64,000 nt of DNA from assembly GCF_000633535.1 (NCBI RefSeq), contig NZ_AYMR01000018.1, positions 124,001 to 188,000 on the forward strand. The letters are read 5' to 3'. The translations under genes were made by a program, and so were the position numbers. Below the pieces are notes generated by a model. It was not told the origin of the DNA. It ran no database searches and worked only from the letters and a program-made list of their open reading frames with translations. This document shows, piece after piece, positions 54,298 through 61,861 of this stretch. Source of the DNA: Leifsonia aquatica H1aii. GTDB lineage: Bacteria; Actinomycetota; Actinomycetes; Actinomycetales; Microbacteriaceae. The first letter of the stretch is position 1. Every line of letters begins with the position of its first letter.

Positions 54298-55455
54298 TCA
54301 GCCGTCCGCCGGGCCGAGCCAGGCAGAAGCGACCGTGCTGTGCGCGGATTCCGCGTCGGACGGATGGAAGATGCCCGCCAGCACGTCCCGGTACAGCCTC
54401 CCGAGCTCGCTGCCGGAGAAGTAGGTCGAGCCTCCCGAGACCCGCACGGCCTGATCGACCACGCGCCGGGCCGTCTCGGTGGCGCGGACCTTGAGGCCGA
54501 CGAGCTTCGGGAACCAGAGCGCGCCGTGGTCCGCCCGCATGTCGACGTCGCGGGCGAGCGCGTCGAGCTGCGGGAGCAGGGCGTCCTGATCGATCGCCGC
54601 CTCGGCCACCCGCCAGCGGATGTCCGGGTCGCTCGCGTAGCTGCGGCCGCCGTCCTTCAGGCTGGTGCGCCGGTGGGCCGCGGCGACGGCGAGATCGAGC
54701 GCGCGAGCGCCGATGCCGGTGTAGACGGACGCGAGCAGGATCTCGAAGTTGGCGAAGATCGCGAACACCAGCGGATCGGGGTTGGGCCCGGGATCGAGTC
54801 GCCGCACGATCCGGTCGGCCGGGGAGCGGGCGCCGTCGAGCACGGTTGTGCGGCTCTGCGTGGCGCGCATCCCGATGCTGTCCCAGTCGTCGCGGATCTC
54901 GAACCCGCCGCCGTCGCGGTCGATGAAGCCGTAGACGATCTTCGGTGCGTCGGCGCTCGCGGTGTCGAGGCCCATGGTGCCGAGGCGCGTCCACGCGGGG
55001 GAGAGGGAGGTGAAGATCTTGCGGCCGTGGAAGGTGTACGAGCCGTCGTCCGCGGGGCGGGCCTCCGTGGTCGAGCCGAACAGCACGAGGTCGTTGCCCG
55101 CCTCGCTCAGGCCGAAGGCGAAGACCTCGCCCGCTCCGGCCTCCCGGAGCACGAGGTCGAGCGAGTCGTCGCCGCGGTCGTGCAGCGTCTTCGCGATGCC
55201 GGTCCAGACCAGGTGCATGTTGACGGCGAGGGCGGTCGCGGGAGCGGCGCCCGCCAGCCGAGCCTGCAGTCGCGCGGTCTGCTCGAGGCCGAGTCCGAGC
55301 CCGCCGAACTCGATCGGGACCAGCGCGCGCAGGTAGCCGATCTCGGCCAGCTCGGCGAAGTCCTCGTCGAAGAAGCGGTTCTCGGCGTCGTAGACGGCCG
55401 CACGGCCCCGGAACCGCTCCAGGAGGTCGTCGCCCAACAGCTCGTGCTCGGTCAC
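54298..55455 (-). CDS. Acyl-CoA dehydrogenase family flavoprotein
   Basis: 385 residues. FAD-dependent enzyme with the N-terminal helical domain, a middle beta domain (GLSEAGNDLVLFG in place of the usual ALTEP.AGSD, then YTFHGRKIFTSLSPA) and a C-terminal helical domain (VYTGIGARALDLAVAAA, SGGSTYFSGSELGRLYRDVLAG). The middle signature and the CAFYRS-like ending suggest a DszC/monooxygenase-like branch rather than a classical beta-oxidation enzyme. GTG start; TAGGCT (55468-55463, minus strand) lies 7 nt upstream. Confidence 0.88.
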   Translation of the reverse strand: MTEHELLGDDLLERFRGRAAVYDAENRFFDEDFAELAEIGYLRALVPIEFGGLGLGLEQTARLQARLAGAAPATALAVNMHLVWTGIAKTLHDRGDDSLDLVLREAGAGEVFAFGLSEAGNDLVLFGSTTEARPADDGSYTFHGRKIFTSLSPAWTRLGTMGLDTASADAPKIVYGFIDRDGGGFEIRDDWDSIGMRATQSRTTVLDGARSPADRIVRRLDPGPNPDPLVFAIFANFEILLASVYTGIGARALDLAVAAAHRRTSLKDGGRSYASDPDIRWRVAEAAIDQDALLPQLDALARDVDMRADHGALWFPKLVGLKVRATETARRVVDQAVRVSGGSTYFSGSELGRLYRDVLAGIFHPSDAESAHSTVASAWLGPADG

Positions 55456-55506
55456 GCTCCTCAGCCTACGGGAGCGGGACCGCGCACGACACGGGGGAGA
55501 CGGCGC

Positions 55507-56262
55507 TCACTGAGCGGTGTAGCCGCCGTCCACCAGGTGGTAGCTGCCCGTGATGAAGCTCGCGGCGTCCGATGCGAGGAAGGCGACCAGTGCGGCGACC
55601 TCCTCGGGCTCGCCCAGGCGACCGAGGGCGTGCTTGCCCTCGAGGAACGCGAGCGCGTCGGCGGAGAGGTTGGCTTCCACGAGCGGGGTGCGGATGAAGC
55701 CGGGGCCGACCGCGACGACGCGCACCTTCTCGGCTGCGTACTCGAGCGCGGCGTTCTGCGTGAGGCCGAGCAGCGCGTGCTTGGCGGTGACGTACGCCGA
55801 CGAGTTGGCGAAGCCGACGCTGCCGAGGATGGACGCCATGTTGACGATCGCACCGCCACCGTTCGCGGCCATGGCCTTCAGCTGCGGCTGCATGCCGTAG
55901 AACACGGCGTTGAGGTTGACCTCGATGACCTTGCGCCAGCTGTCGAGCGAGTAGTCGCCGACGGTGGCGGCTTCGCCGCCGATGCCCGCGTTGTTGACCG
56001 CGATCTTGAGCGGCGCCAGAGCGTTCGCTGCGGCGACGCTGGCCTCGCCGAACGCGGGGTCGGTCACGTCGCCCGCGAGCGCGGAGGCCGTTCCGCCCGC
56101 GGCCTCGATCTCGGCCACGACGGCCTGCGCGTGCTCCTCGTTCAGGTCGGTCACGAGGACCGCCGCGCCGCTGGCCGCGAGGGTGAGCGCCACGGCGCGC
56201 CCGATGCCCGAGCCGCCTCCGGTCACGATCGCGGACCGGTCGGCGACGTCGTACTGAGCCAT
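55507..56262 (-). CDS. SDR family oxidoreductase
   Basis: 251 residues, classical SDR: TGGGSGIGRA cofactor loop, Asp in VTDLNEEH indicating NAD preference, NNAGIG, catalytic Ser in NMASILGS and Tyr/Lys in YVTAKH. The C terminus is ITGSYHLVDGGYTAQ. AAGGGAG lies before the ATG. Divergent from the TetR gene at 56321 with a perfect 20-bp palindrome in between, so it is probably that regulator's target. Substrate unknown. Confidence 0.92.
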   Translation of the reverse strand: MAQYDVADRSAIVTGGGSGIGRAVALTLAASGAAVLVTDLNEEHAQAVVAEIEAAGGTASALAGDVTDPAFGEASVAAANALAPLKIAVNNAGIGGEAATVGDYSLDSWRKVIEVNLNAVFYGMQPQLKAMAANGGGAIVNMASILGSVGFANSSAYVTAKHALLGLTQNAALEYAAEKVRVVAVGPGFIRTPLVEANLSADALAFLEGKHALGRLGEPEEVAALVAFLASDAASFITGSYHLVDGGYTAQ

Positions 56263-56279
56263 GAAAATCTCCCTTCAGA

Positions 56280-56299
56280 TATCCGACACCTGTCGGATA
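56280..56299. promoter_or_regulatory. TetR operator, perfect 20-bp palindrome
   Basis: TATCCGACA-CC-TGTCGGATA has fully complementary 9-bp arms, 18 nt from the SDR start and 22 nt from the TetR start. Placed to repress both divergent genes; binding by the adjacent TetR protein is inferred. Confidence 0.88.
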
Positions 56300-56320
56300 A
56301 CTCCATTGTACGATCGAAAA

Positions 56321-57016
56321 GTGGATGCCCGCCAGGAGAAGACGATCGCCCGACTGACCGCGGCGATCCTGGACCTCGCGACCGCGGGGCCGGTCGCCGA
56401 TGTGTCGGTGTCGGCGCTCGCCGCGGCCGCCGGTGTCCACCGCTCCACCGTGTACACCTACGCCGCCTCGCCGGTGGAGCTGCTGCAGCGGGTGCTGCGC
56501 ACGGAACTCGACGACCTGCGGGCCGCGTACCTCGTCGGTGTCGCACCGGAGGAGGCTGCGGACGCCGTGAGCGGGGTCACCCGCGCGGTGCTCCAGCACG
56601 TCGACGCGCACGACGTCATCTATCGGCGCGGGCTCGGAGCCGAGAGCGGCAGCTCCAGCCTCCACGCTCTGCTGAGCGAGCACTTCGAGGGGTCCATCGA
56701 ACTGCTGCTCGAGCAGCACAGCGTCGACGTCCCCGCCGCCGACGCGGTCGAGCGCCGCACCATCGCGCGCTACCTGGCCGACGGGACGATCGGCGCGATC
56801 GACGTCTGGCTCAGCCGCCCACGACCGCGCGATGTGGACGGGCTGCTCGCCCTGATCGGGCGGCTGACGCCGGCCTGGTGGCCGGATCGGGCGACGGCGC
56901 CCGCATCGCCCTCCCCGATCTCCTCCGCAGCGTCGTCCCCGGTGCCGCCCGGAGCGCCGTCCGCAGCGTCGTCCCCGACGCCGACCTCGGCGTCCGTGGA
57001 GGTGCGCCGCCCATAA
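56321..57016 (+). CDS. TetR family regulator with Pro/Ser-rich tail
   Basis: 231 residues. HTH near residues 22-55 (VSALAAAAGVHRSTVYTYA). A helical effector domain extends to ~195, followed by a ~35-residue Ala/Ser/Pro tail made of repeated AASSP-like units. GTG start with TACGAT (56309-56314) 6 nt upstream: leaderless. The upstream ATG-bearing frame reaching 56261 overlaps the operator and is rejected. The stop overlaps the next start (TAATG). Confidence 0.88.
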   Translation: MDARQEKTIARLTAAILDLATAGPVADVSVSALAAAAGVHRSTVYTYAASPVELLQRVLRTELDDLRAAYLVGVAPEEAADAVSGVTRAVLQHVDAHDVIYRRGLGAESGSSSLHALLSEHFEGSIELLLEQHSVDVPAADAVERRTIARYLADGTIGAIDVWLSRPRPRDVDGLLALIGRLTPAWWPDRATAPASPSPISSAASSPVPPGAPSAASSPTPTSASVEVRRP

Positions 57017-57819
57017 TGGGAGCCATGGGCCGGCTGCGGAACGTCTTCGACAGCTGGTTCCGCCGCGCGCCGCTCCTCAACATCGCCGGAGACGAGGGCG
57101 ACGGCCCGGTCGTCGTGCTCGTCCACGGGATCGCCTCGTCGTCGGTGACGTTCCAGAACCTCGTGCCCCTGCTCGAGCCGAGCCACCGGGTCGTCTCGGT
57201 CGACATCCTCGGCTTCGGGCGATCGCCGGCACCGGCCGACGCGACCTACACACTCGAGGAGCATGTCGACGCCCTGCACCGCACCCTCCGCTCGCTGCGG
57301 CTCCGCGCCCCGTTCGTGCTGGTCGGGCACTCGCTCGGCGCCCTGATCGCTGCGCGCTACGCCGCCGATCATCCCGCCGCCGTCACCCGGCTCGTGCTGG
57401 TCGGGCCACCGGTCTACGGCCGGCCCGAGGCGATCGGCGACCGCCGGGTGCGCACCCGGGTCAGCGCCTACCTGCGCGCTTACGAGTTCCTGCGGGCGAA
57501 CAAGGAGTTCACCATGATGAACGCCACGGTGCTCGCGCGGATGCTGCCCATCAAGGGTGTCTTCGAGATCACCGAGCGCACCTGGACGCCGTTCGTCCTG
57601 TCTCTGGAGAACTGCATCGAGAAGCAGACGGTGGTGAGCGACCTCGCCCGCGTCCGCGTCCCGGTGCACGTGGTCTACGGGACGCTCGACGCGTTCATCG
57701 CGCCGGGGAGCCTCGCCGTGATCGAGGCCATGCGCAGCGTCACCATGCACCGGGTGGAGGCCAACGACCACATCATCCGCAAGCGGCTGGCGCGGGTGGT
57801 CGCCGCGGCGTGCGGCTGA
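57016..57819 (+). CDS. Alpha/beta-fold hydrolase
   Basis: 267 residues. The oxyanion loop is VVVLVHGIASSSVTF, followed by the nucleophile elbow LVGHSLGALIA, acid in VVYGTLDAFIAP and histidine in VEANDHIIRKR: a complete triad. Probable esterase, lipase or C-C hydrolase. ATG 57016 overlaps the TetR stop (TAATG) with GGAGG 13 nt upstream; ATG 57025 with GGGAG close upstream is equally possible. Likely co-transcribed with the TetR gene. Confidence 0.88.
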   Translation: MGAMGRLRNVFDSWFRRAPLLNIAGDEGDGPVVVLVHGIASSSVTFQNLVPLLEPSHRVVSVDILGFGRSPAPADATYTLEEHVDALHRTLRSLRLRAPFVLVGHSLGALIAARYAADHPAAVTRLVLVGPPVYGRPEAIGDRRVRTRVSAYLRAYEFLRANKEFTMMNATVLARMLPIKGVFEITERTWTPFVLSLENCIEKQTVVSDLARVRVPVHVVYGTLDAFIAPGSLAVIEAMRSVTMHRVEANDHIIRKRLARVVAAACG

Positions 57820-57861
57820 GCCCCAGGTACCCACTGGGGGCGCCCGCTGGGGTGCGTCCGC

Positions 57862-58461
57862 TCAGGAGGTCGGGAGCCGCACGGTGTCCACGACGGCGAG
57901 GTAGGCCTCACCGTCGAAACCGGCGAACAGCGCCGACTGCGTGACGTAGCCGTGCACCATCCCGACATAGAGGGGGACGTGACGCTGGGCCAGCGCGGTC
58001 GCGGCGGTTCGGTCGAGACCGGCGGAGTCCAGGTACCACTGGGTCAGATAGCCGCAGAACATGTCGGTGACCCGGGTGCCGATCTCGGTCGCGACCTCCC
58101 GCAGCTCGGGATTGATCGGCACCTGGCCCCAGACCTGGAGCAGCAGCTGCAGCTCGCCGACCTGGTCCGCGAGGCCCGTGACCAGCAGGCGGACGACCTC
58201 ACCGGGAGTGGGGAGCGGGTCGCGCTCGCGGGCTGTGGCGACGTCGAGGAAGCGCGCGTCCATGATCTCGGCGACGGCGAGCCGGATGAGTTCGTCCTTG
58301 CTCTTGTAGTGGCCGTAGATGGCGCCGGCGGAGAGGCCCGACTCCTCGATGATGTCGGCCATCGAGGTCGCCGCGAAGCCCGAGCGGGCGAAGAGGCGCA
58401 GAGCGGCCCGGGTGATCTGCTGGCGCCGGGCAGCCTTGTGCTCCTCGGTGACTTTGGGCAT
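57862..58461 (-). CDS. TetR family regulator
   Basis: 199 residues. HTH at residues ~10-55 (ITRAALRLFARSGFAATSM, IIEESGLSAGAIYGHYKSK), C-terminal TetR_C_13-like helical domain. ATG 58461 is used, with GGGAGG upstream; a longer frame to 58503 overlaps the operator. Divergent from the ABC-2-like membrane protein, with two operator copies in the gap. Confidence 0.92.
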   Translation of the reverse strand: MPKVTEEHKAARRQQITRAALRLFARSGFAATSMADIIEESGLSAGAIYGHYKSKDELIRLAVAEIMDARFLDVATARERDPLPTPGEVVRLLVTGLADQVGELQLLLQVWGQVPINPELREVATEIGTRVTDMFCGYLTQWYLDSAGLDRTAATALAQRHVPLYVGMVHGYVTQSALFAGFDGEAYLAVVDTVRLPTS

Positions 58462-58482
58462 CGCGGCCTCCCTGCACAAAAA

Positions 58483-58542
58483 ACGAACGACCGTTCTTGA
58501 CAATACCCGATTGCAGGTTCACCATAAAGAACGATCATTCGT
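58483..58542. promoter_or_regulatory. Twin TetR operators
   Basis: ACGAACGACCGTTCTT at 58483-58498 and, inverted, AAGAACGATCATTCGT at 58527-58542 (two differences) flank the AT-rich promoter gap. Centres are 44 bp apart. Each covers one divergent promoter. Binding by the adjacent TetR is inferred. Confidence 0.82.
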
Positions 58543-58558
58543 TTTCAGTGGAGTACCC

Positions 58559-59728
58559 ATGCCCGACAACACCCTCGTCCCGAGCCCGCCCGCAGCCCCC
58601 GACATCGACGCCTCCCGCGACGCCGACGCGGCCGGCCGCACGACCGGGCACGGAGCCCACACCGCCGGGCCCGTCGCCCACACCGCCGGACCGGTCGCCC
58701 ACACGCCTTGGCTGCGCTCGGTCCTGCTCGCGATCGCCGCCGCCGCCGCGGTGCTGGTCGTCCTCCTCGCCTTCCTCTGGCCGACCGTCACCTCCTCGGT
58801 CAAGGATCTGCCGATCGCGATCGCCGGAGACAGCGCTCAGGCGACGCAGGTCGAGAAGCAGCTCGACAGCGCGGCCGACGGCGTCTTCGACCTCACGACC
58901 ACCGCGACGCGTGCCGACGCCGTCCACCTCATCGAGACGCGCCAGGTCTACGGAGCCATCGTCCTGGGTGACAAGCCCGAGGTCCTCACGGCCTCCGCGA
59001 ACGGCGCCGCCGTCACGCAGCTGCTCGGCCAGGTGGCGACCACGATCCAGGCTCAGGCGAACGCACAGGCGGCCGCCGCCGTGCAGCAGGCGATCGCCGC
59101 AGGGAAGGCCCCGGCCGGGACGGTCGCGCCGACCATCACGGTCACGGTCACCGACGTCGTCCCGCTCTCGTCCGATGACGCCCGCGGCCTCGGCCTCTCG
59201 GCCTCCTCGTTCCCGCTGGTGCTCGGCGGGATGATCGGCGGCATCCTCATCTCCCTGCTCGTCGCCGGCAGCTGGCGCCGACTCGTCGCCGTGGTCGTCT
59301 ACGCGGCGGCGGGCGGGCTGGGCGTCACCGCCGTGATGCAGGGCTGGTTCGGCATCCTGCAGGGCGGCTTCCTGGTCAACTCCCTCGCCGTCGGGCTCTC
59401 CATGTTCGCCACCGCGGGCTTCATCGTCGGGATGAACGCGCTGATCGGGCGTGCGGGCATCCCGGTCGGGGCGGTGCTCACGATGCTGGTCGGCAACCCG
59501 CTCTCCGCGGCCGCACAGCCGCTGCAGTTCATCACCGGGCCGTGGGGCGAGATCGGGCAGTGGTTCGTGCCCGGAGCCTCCGTCACCCTGCTGCGCGACC
59601 TCTCCTACTTCCCGGACGCGGACGCCTCCGGACCGTGGCTGGTGCTGCTGGGCTGGGCGGCGCTCGGGCTGGTCGGGATGCTTCTCGGGCACTTCCGCAA
59701 CCAGCGCGTGGTCGCGGCGGCGGCCTGA
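58559..59728 (+). CDS. ABC-2 permease-like membrane protein (YhgE/DUF3533-like)
   Basis: 389 residues. A ~55-residue polar N terminus with HTAGPVAHTAGPVAHT repeats is followed by one span (~58-80), a large extracytoplasmic domain (~85-200, LPIAIAGDSAQATQVEKQL, TTATRADAVHLIETRQVYGA) and five to six spans (~210-385). This is the topology of ABC-2-type half transporters without their ATPase. GGAG lies 6 nt before the ATG. TetR-controlled, so probably drug or lipid export. No ATPase gene lies nearby. Confidence 0.82.
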   Translation: MPDNTLVPSPPAAPDIDASRDADAAGRTTGHGAHTAGPVAHTAGPVAHTPWLRSVLLAIAAAAAVLVVLLAFLWPTVTSSVKDLPIAIAGDSAQATQVEKQLDSAADGVFDLTTTATRADAVHLIETRQVYGAIVLGDKPEVLTASANGAAVTQLLGQVATTIQAQANAQAAAAVQQAIAAGKAPAGTVAPTITVTVTDVVPLSSDDARGLGLSASSFPLVLGGMIGGILISLLVAGSWRRLVAVVVYAAAGGLGVTAVMQGWFGILQGGFLVNSLAVGLSMFATAGFIVGMNALIGRAGIPVGAVLTMLVGNPLSAAAQPLQFITGPWGEIGQWFVPGASVTLLRDLSYFPDADASGPWLVLLGWAALGLVGMLLGHFRNQRVVAAAA

Positions 59729-59787
59729 CCACCGGCCTGACCGCCGGCCCCTGGGTCCCATCCCGGCCACCGGCTAGGGTGGGGCGC

Positions 59788-60768
59788 ATGGAGCAACGGG
59801 CGCTGGGAAGGACCGGCCGCGAGGTCTCGGTCGTCGGACTCGGGACCTGGCAGCTCGGCGCCGACTGGGGCGACGTCGACGAGGACGCGGCATTCGAGGT
59901 GCTCGACGCCGCGTCCGCCGCCGGGGTCACCTTCTTCGACACCGCCGACGTGTACGGCGACGGCCGCAGCGAACAGCTCATCGGCCGGTTCCGCGCCGCC
60001 CGCCCCGACCTCCCGCTGACCGTCGCCACCAAGATGGGGCGTCGGCAGGAGCAGGACCCGGCCAACTTCACCCTCGCGAAGTTCCGCGAATGGACCGACC
60101 GCTCCCGCCGCAACCTCGGCGTCGACACCCTCGACCTCGTCCAACTGCACTGCCCGCCGACCCCGGTGTTCTCGAGCGATGCCGTCTACGACGCCCTCGA
60201 CACCCTGGTCGCGGACGGCGCCATCGCGAACTACGGTGTCAGCGTCGAGACCTGCGACGAAGCCCTCGCCGCCATCGCGCGGCCCGGCACGGCGAGCGTG
60301 CAGATCATCCTGAACGCCTTCCGTCTCAAGCCTCTCGACCAGGTGCTGCCCGCGGCCCGTGCCGCCGGGGTCGGGATCATCGCGCGCGTCCCGCTCGCCT
60401 CCGGCCTGCTGAGCGGCCGCTACACCGAGCAGACCGCGTTCGCCGCCGACGACCACCGCTCGTTCAACCGGCACGGCGAGGCCTTCGACGTGGGCGAGAC
60501 GTTCTCGGGCGTCGACTACGCGGAGGGCGTGCTCGCCGCCCGCGAGTTCGCTGCGCTCGCCCCCGAGGGCTTCACGCCCGCCCAGACCGCCCTCGCGTGG
60601 ATCATCGCGCAGCCCGGCGTCTCGACCGTCATCCCCGGCGCCCGCTCGGCGGACCAGGCGCGCGCCAACGCCGCCGCCGCGCGCTTCCCCCGCCTCCCCG
60701 ACCTCGACCCCGCCGTCCGCGCCATCTACGACACCCACTTCCGCGCCGCCATCCACCCCCGCTGGTAG
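59788..60768 (+). CDS. Aldo/keto reductase
   Basis: 326 residues, TIM barrel. NADPH-dependent reduction of carbonyls. The catalytic tetrad is visible: Asp and Tyr in FFDTADVYGDG, Lys in TVATKMG and His in LVQLHCPP. The C-terminal NADP-binding STVIPGARSADQARAN is typical of the AKR11/AKR5 types. TAGGGT (59775-59780) lies 7 nt before the ATG: leaderless. A long palindrome follows its stop. Confidence 0.93.
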   Translation: MEQRALGRTGREVSVVGLGTWQLGADWGDVDEDAAFEVLDAASAAGVTFFDTADVYGDGRSEQLIGRFRAARPDLPLTVATKMGRRQEQDPANFTLAKFREWTDRSRRNLGVDTLDLVQLHCPPTPVFSSDAVYDALDTLVADGAIANYGVSVETCDEALAAIARPGTASVQIILNAFRLKPLDQVLPAARAAGVGIIARVPLASGLLSGRYTEQTAFAADDHRSFNRHGEAFDVGETFSGVDYAEGVLAAREFAALAPEGFTPAQTALAWIIAQPGVSTVIPGARSADQARANAAAARFPRLPDLDPAVRAIYDTHFRAAIHPRW

Positions 60769-60781
60769 CCCGCCGCACCAC

Positions 60782-60840
60782 CCGAAGTTCACGTAGTTGC
60801 GCTCATTCACGCGTTTTGAGCGCAACTACGTGAACTTCGG
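60782..60840. repeat. Palindromic repeat copy 1 (24-bp arms)
   Basis: Arms 60782-60805 and 60817-60840 are perfectly complementary, loop 11 nt, core CCGAAGTTCACGTAGTTGC. It sits between the converging aldo/keto reductase and DUF559 gene ends. The same core returns at 61785. May act as a bidirectional terminator or belong to a dispersed palindrome family. Confidence 0.9.
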
Positions 60841-60848
60841 ATGGCGAT

Positions 60849-61730
60849 TCAGGCGCGGAGGAGCCTGCGGAGGCGAGTGAGCAGCTCGGCGGGGTGCGCG
60901 ATGTCGTCGGCGGTGACACGCACCATGCGCCAGCCGAGGTCCTCCAGGCGTTCGCGGCGACGGATGTCTTTGCGCCAGACATCGCGGTCCACCCGGTGGA
61001 TGTCGCCCTCGTACTCGAGCGCGACTCTGGCGCTCGGGTACGCGAGATCCACCCGCGCGATGAAGCGGTCGCCGTCGTGGATCTCCCGGTTGAGCTGGGG
61101 CATCGGCAGCCCGGCCTCGACGAGCAGCAGCCGGAGCCGTGTCTCCCCGGGGGACTCCGACCCCGCGCGGACCTGTTCGATCGCCTGGCGCGCGCGAGCG
61201 ATTCCGCGACGGCCGGCCGACGCCGCGATCCGGTGCGCGAGCGCCTCCCGGGTGGACAATGGCGCACCGCCGGCGACGAGATGGTCGCCGGCGACGACGA
61301 GTGCGCGCACCGGTAGGAGCGATGCCAGATCGATCCACGTCTGCGCGGGAGTGGTGAGGGGAAGACCGTCGAACTCCGTCGTCGCCCAGTCCGTCAGTTT
61401 GTGGCCGACGAATCCGGCGATCTCGGGAGCGCGGCCGGGAGCCGGGACGCTCACATGGATCGCGGGATCGATCCCCGGCGGAAGGGGAACGCCGAGGAGC
61501 AGCGCCGCTGTCGTATGGCTGAAAGCGAAATCCAGGCGCCGGTGCCGGGCGTAGGCGCGGCATCTCTCGACCAGTCCGTCCGCGCCGACGGCGAGGCGCG
61601 CTCCTCGGAACGGTCGCACCAGGTCACTGCTCCGCAGGCGAGACCGTGACAGACCCTGATCGAGCGCTTCTCGGACGAGGAATGGGGAGTCCGAGAGGGG
61701 GGACGGAAGGGCGCTGTGCTGTCGTGCCAT
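60849..61730 (-). CDS. DUF559 nuclease-like protein with AbiEi-type N terminus
   Basis: 293 residues. The N-terminal ~100 residues resemble the winged-helix/AbiEi antitoxin-like start common in actinobacterial DUF559 proteins (LVREALDQGLSRSRLRS). The C-terminal ~100 have the Vsr-like PD-(D/E)xK core: ARVDLAYPSARVALEYEGDIH, then DIRRRERLEDLGWRMVRVT, with catalytic Asp, Glu and spacing intact. Probably a DNA endonuclease of unknown role. Flanked on both sides by the same palindrome. ATG 61730; GTG 61733 is possible. Confidence 0.82.
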   Translation of the reverse strand: MARQHSALPSPLSDSPFLVREALDQGLSRSRLRSSDLVRPFRGARLAVGADGLVERCRAYARHRRLDFAFSHTTAALLLGVPLPPGIDPAIHVSVPAPGRAPEIAGFVGHKLTDWATTEFDGLPLTTPAQTWIDLASLLPVRALVVAGDHLVAGGAPLSTREALAHRIAASAGRRGIARARQAIEQVRAGSESPGETRLRLLLVEAGLPMPQLNREIHDGDRFIARVDLAYPSARVALEYEGDIHRVDRDVWRKDIRRRERLEDLGWRMVRVTADDIAHPAELLTRLRRLLRA

Positions 61731-61784
61731 CACCGCACTCTGCCAGCCCAGGCACCGAGCCTCCCACGTTATCCACAGCCCGCG

Positions 61785-61849
61785 CCGCCGAAGTTCACGT
61801 AGTTGCCCTCAAAAGCGCGAAATGGGCGCAACTACGTGAACTTCGGCGG
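61785..61849. repeat. Palindromic repeat copy 2 (22-bp arms)
   Basis: Arms 61785-61806 and 61828-61849 pair perfectly with a 21-nt centre. Shares the 19-nt core CCGAAGTTCACGTAGTTGC with copy 1. It lies 12 nt after the MFS stop and 55 nt upstream of the DUF559 start, so it could end MFS transcription and shield the DUF559 gene. Confidence 0.9.
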
Positions 61850-61861
61850 GAGTCTCGCGGG

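Noticed and set aside
52840-57819. A 1,659-codon plus-strand frame
   Set aside because: Only its end (57016-57819) is a real gene, the alpha/beta hydrolase. The rest is antisense to DUF445, M24 peptidase, acyl-CoA dehydrogenase and SDR genes, all of which have clear family motifs.
61769-61777. TTATCCACA, a perfect DnaA-box sequence
   Set aside because: Single copy without a cluster, AT-rich stretch or dnaA/dnaN context; most likely chance.
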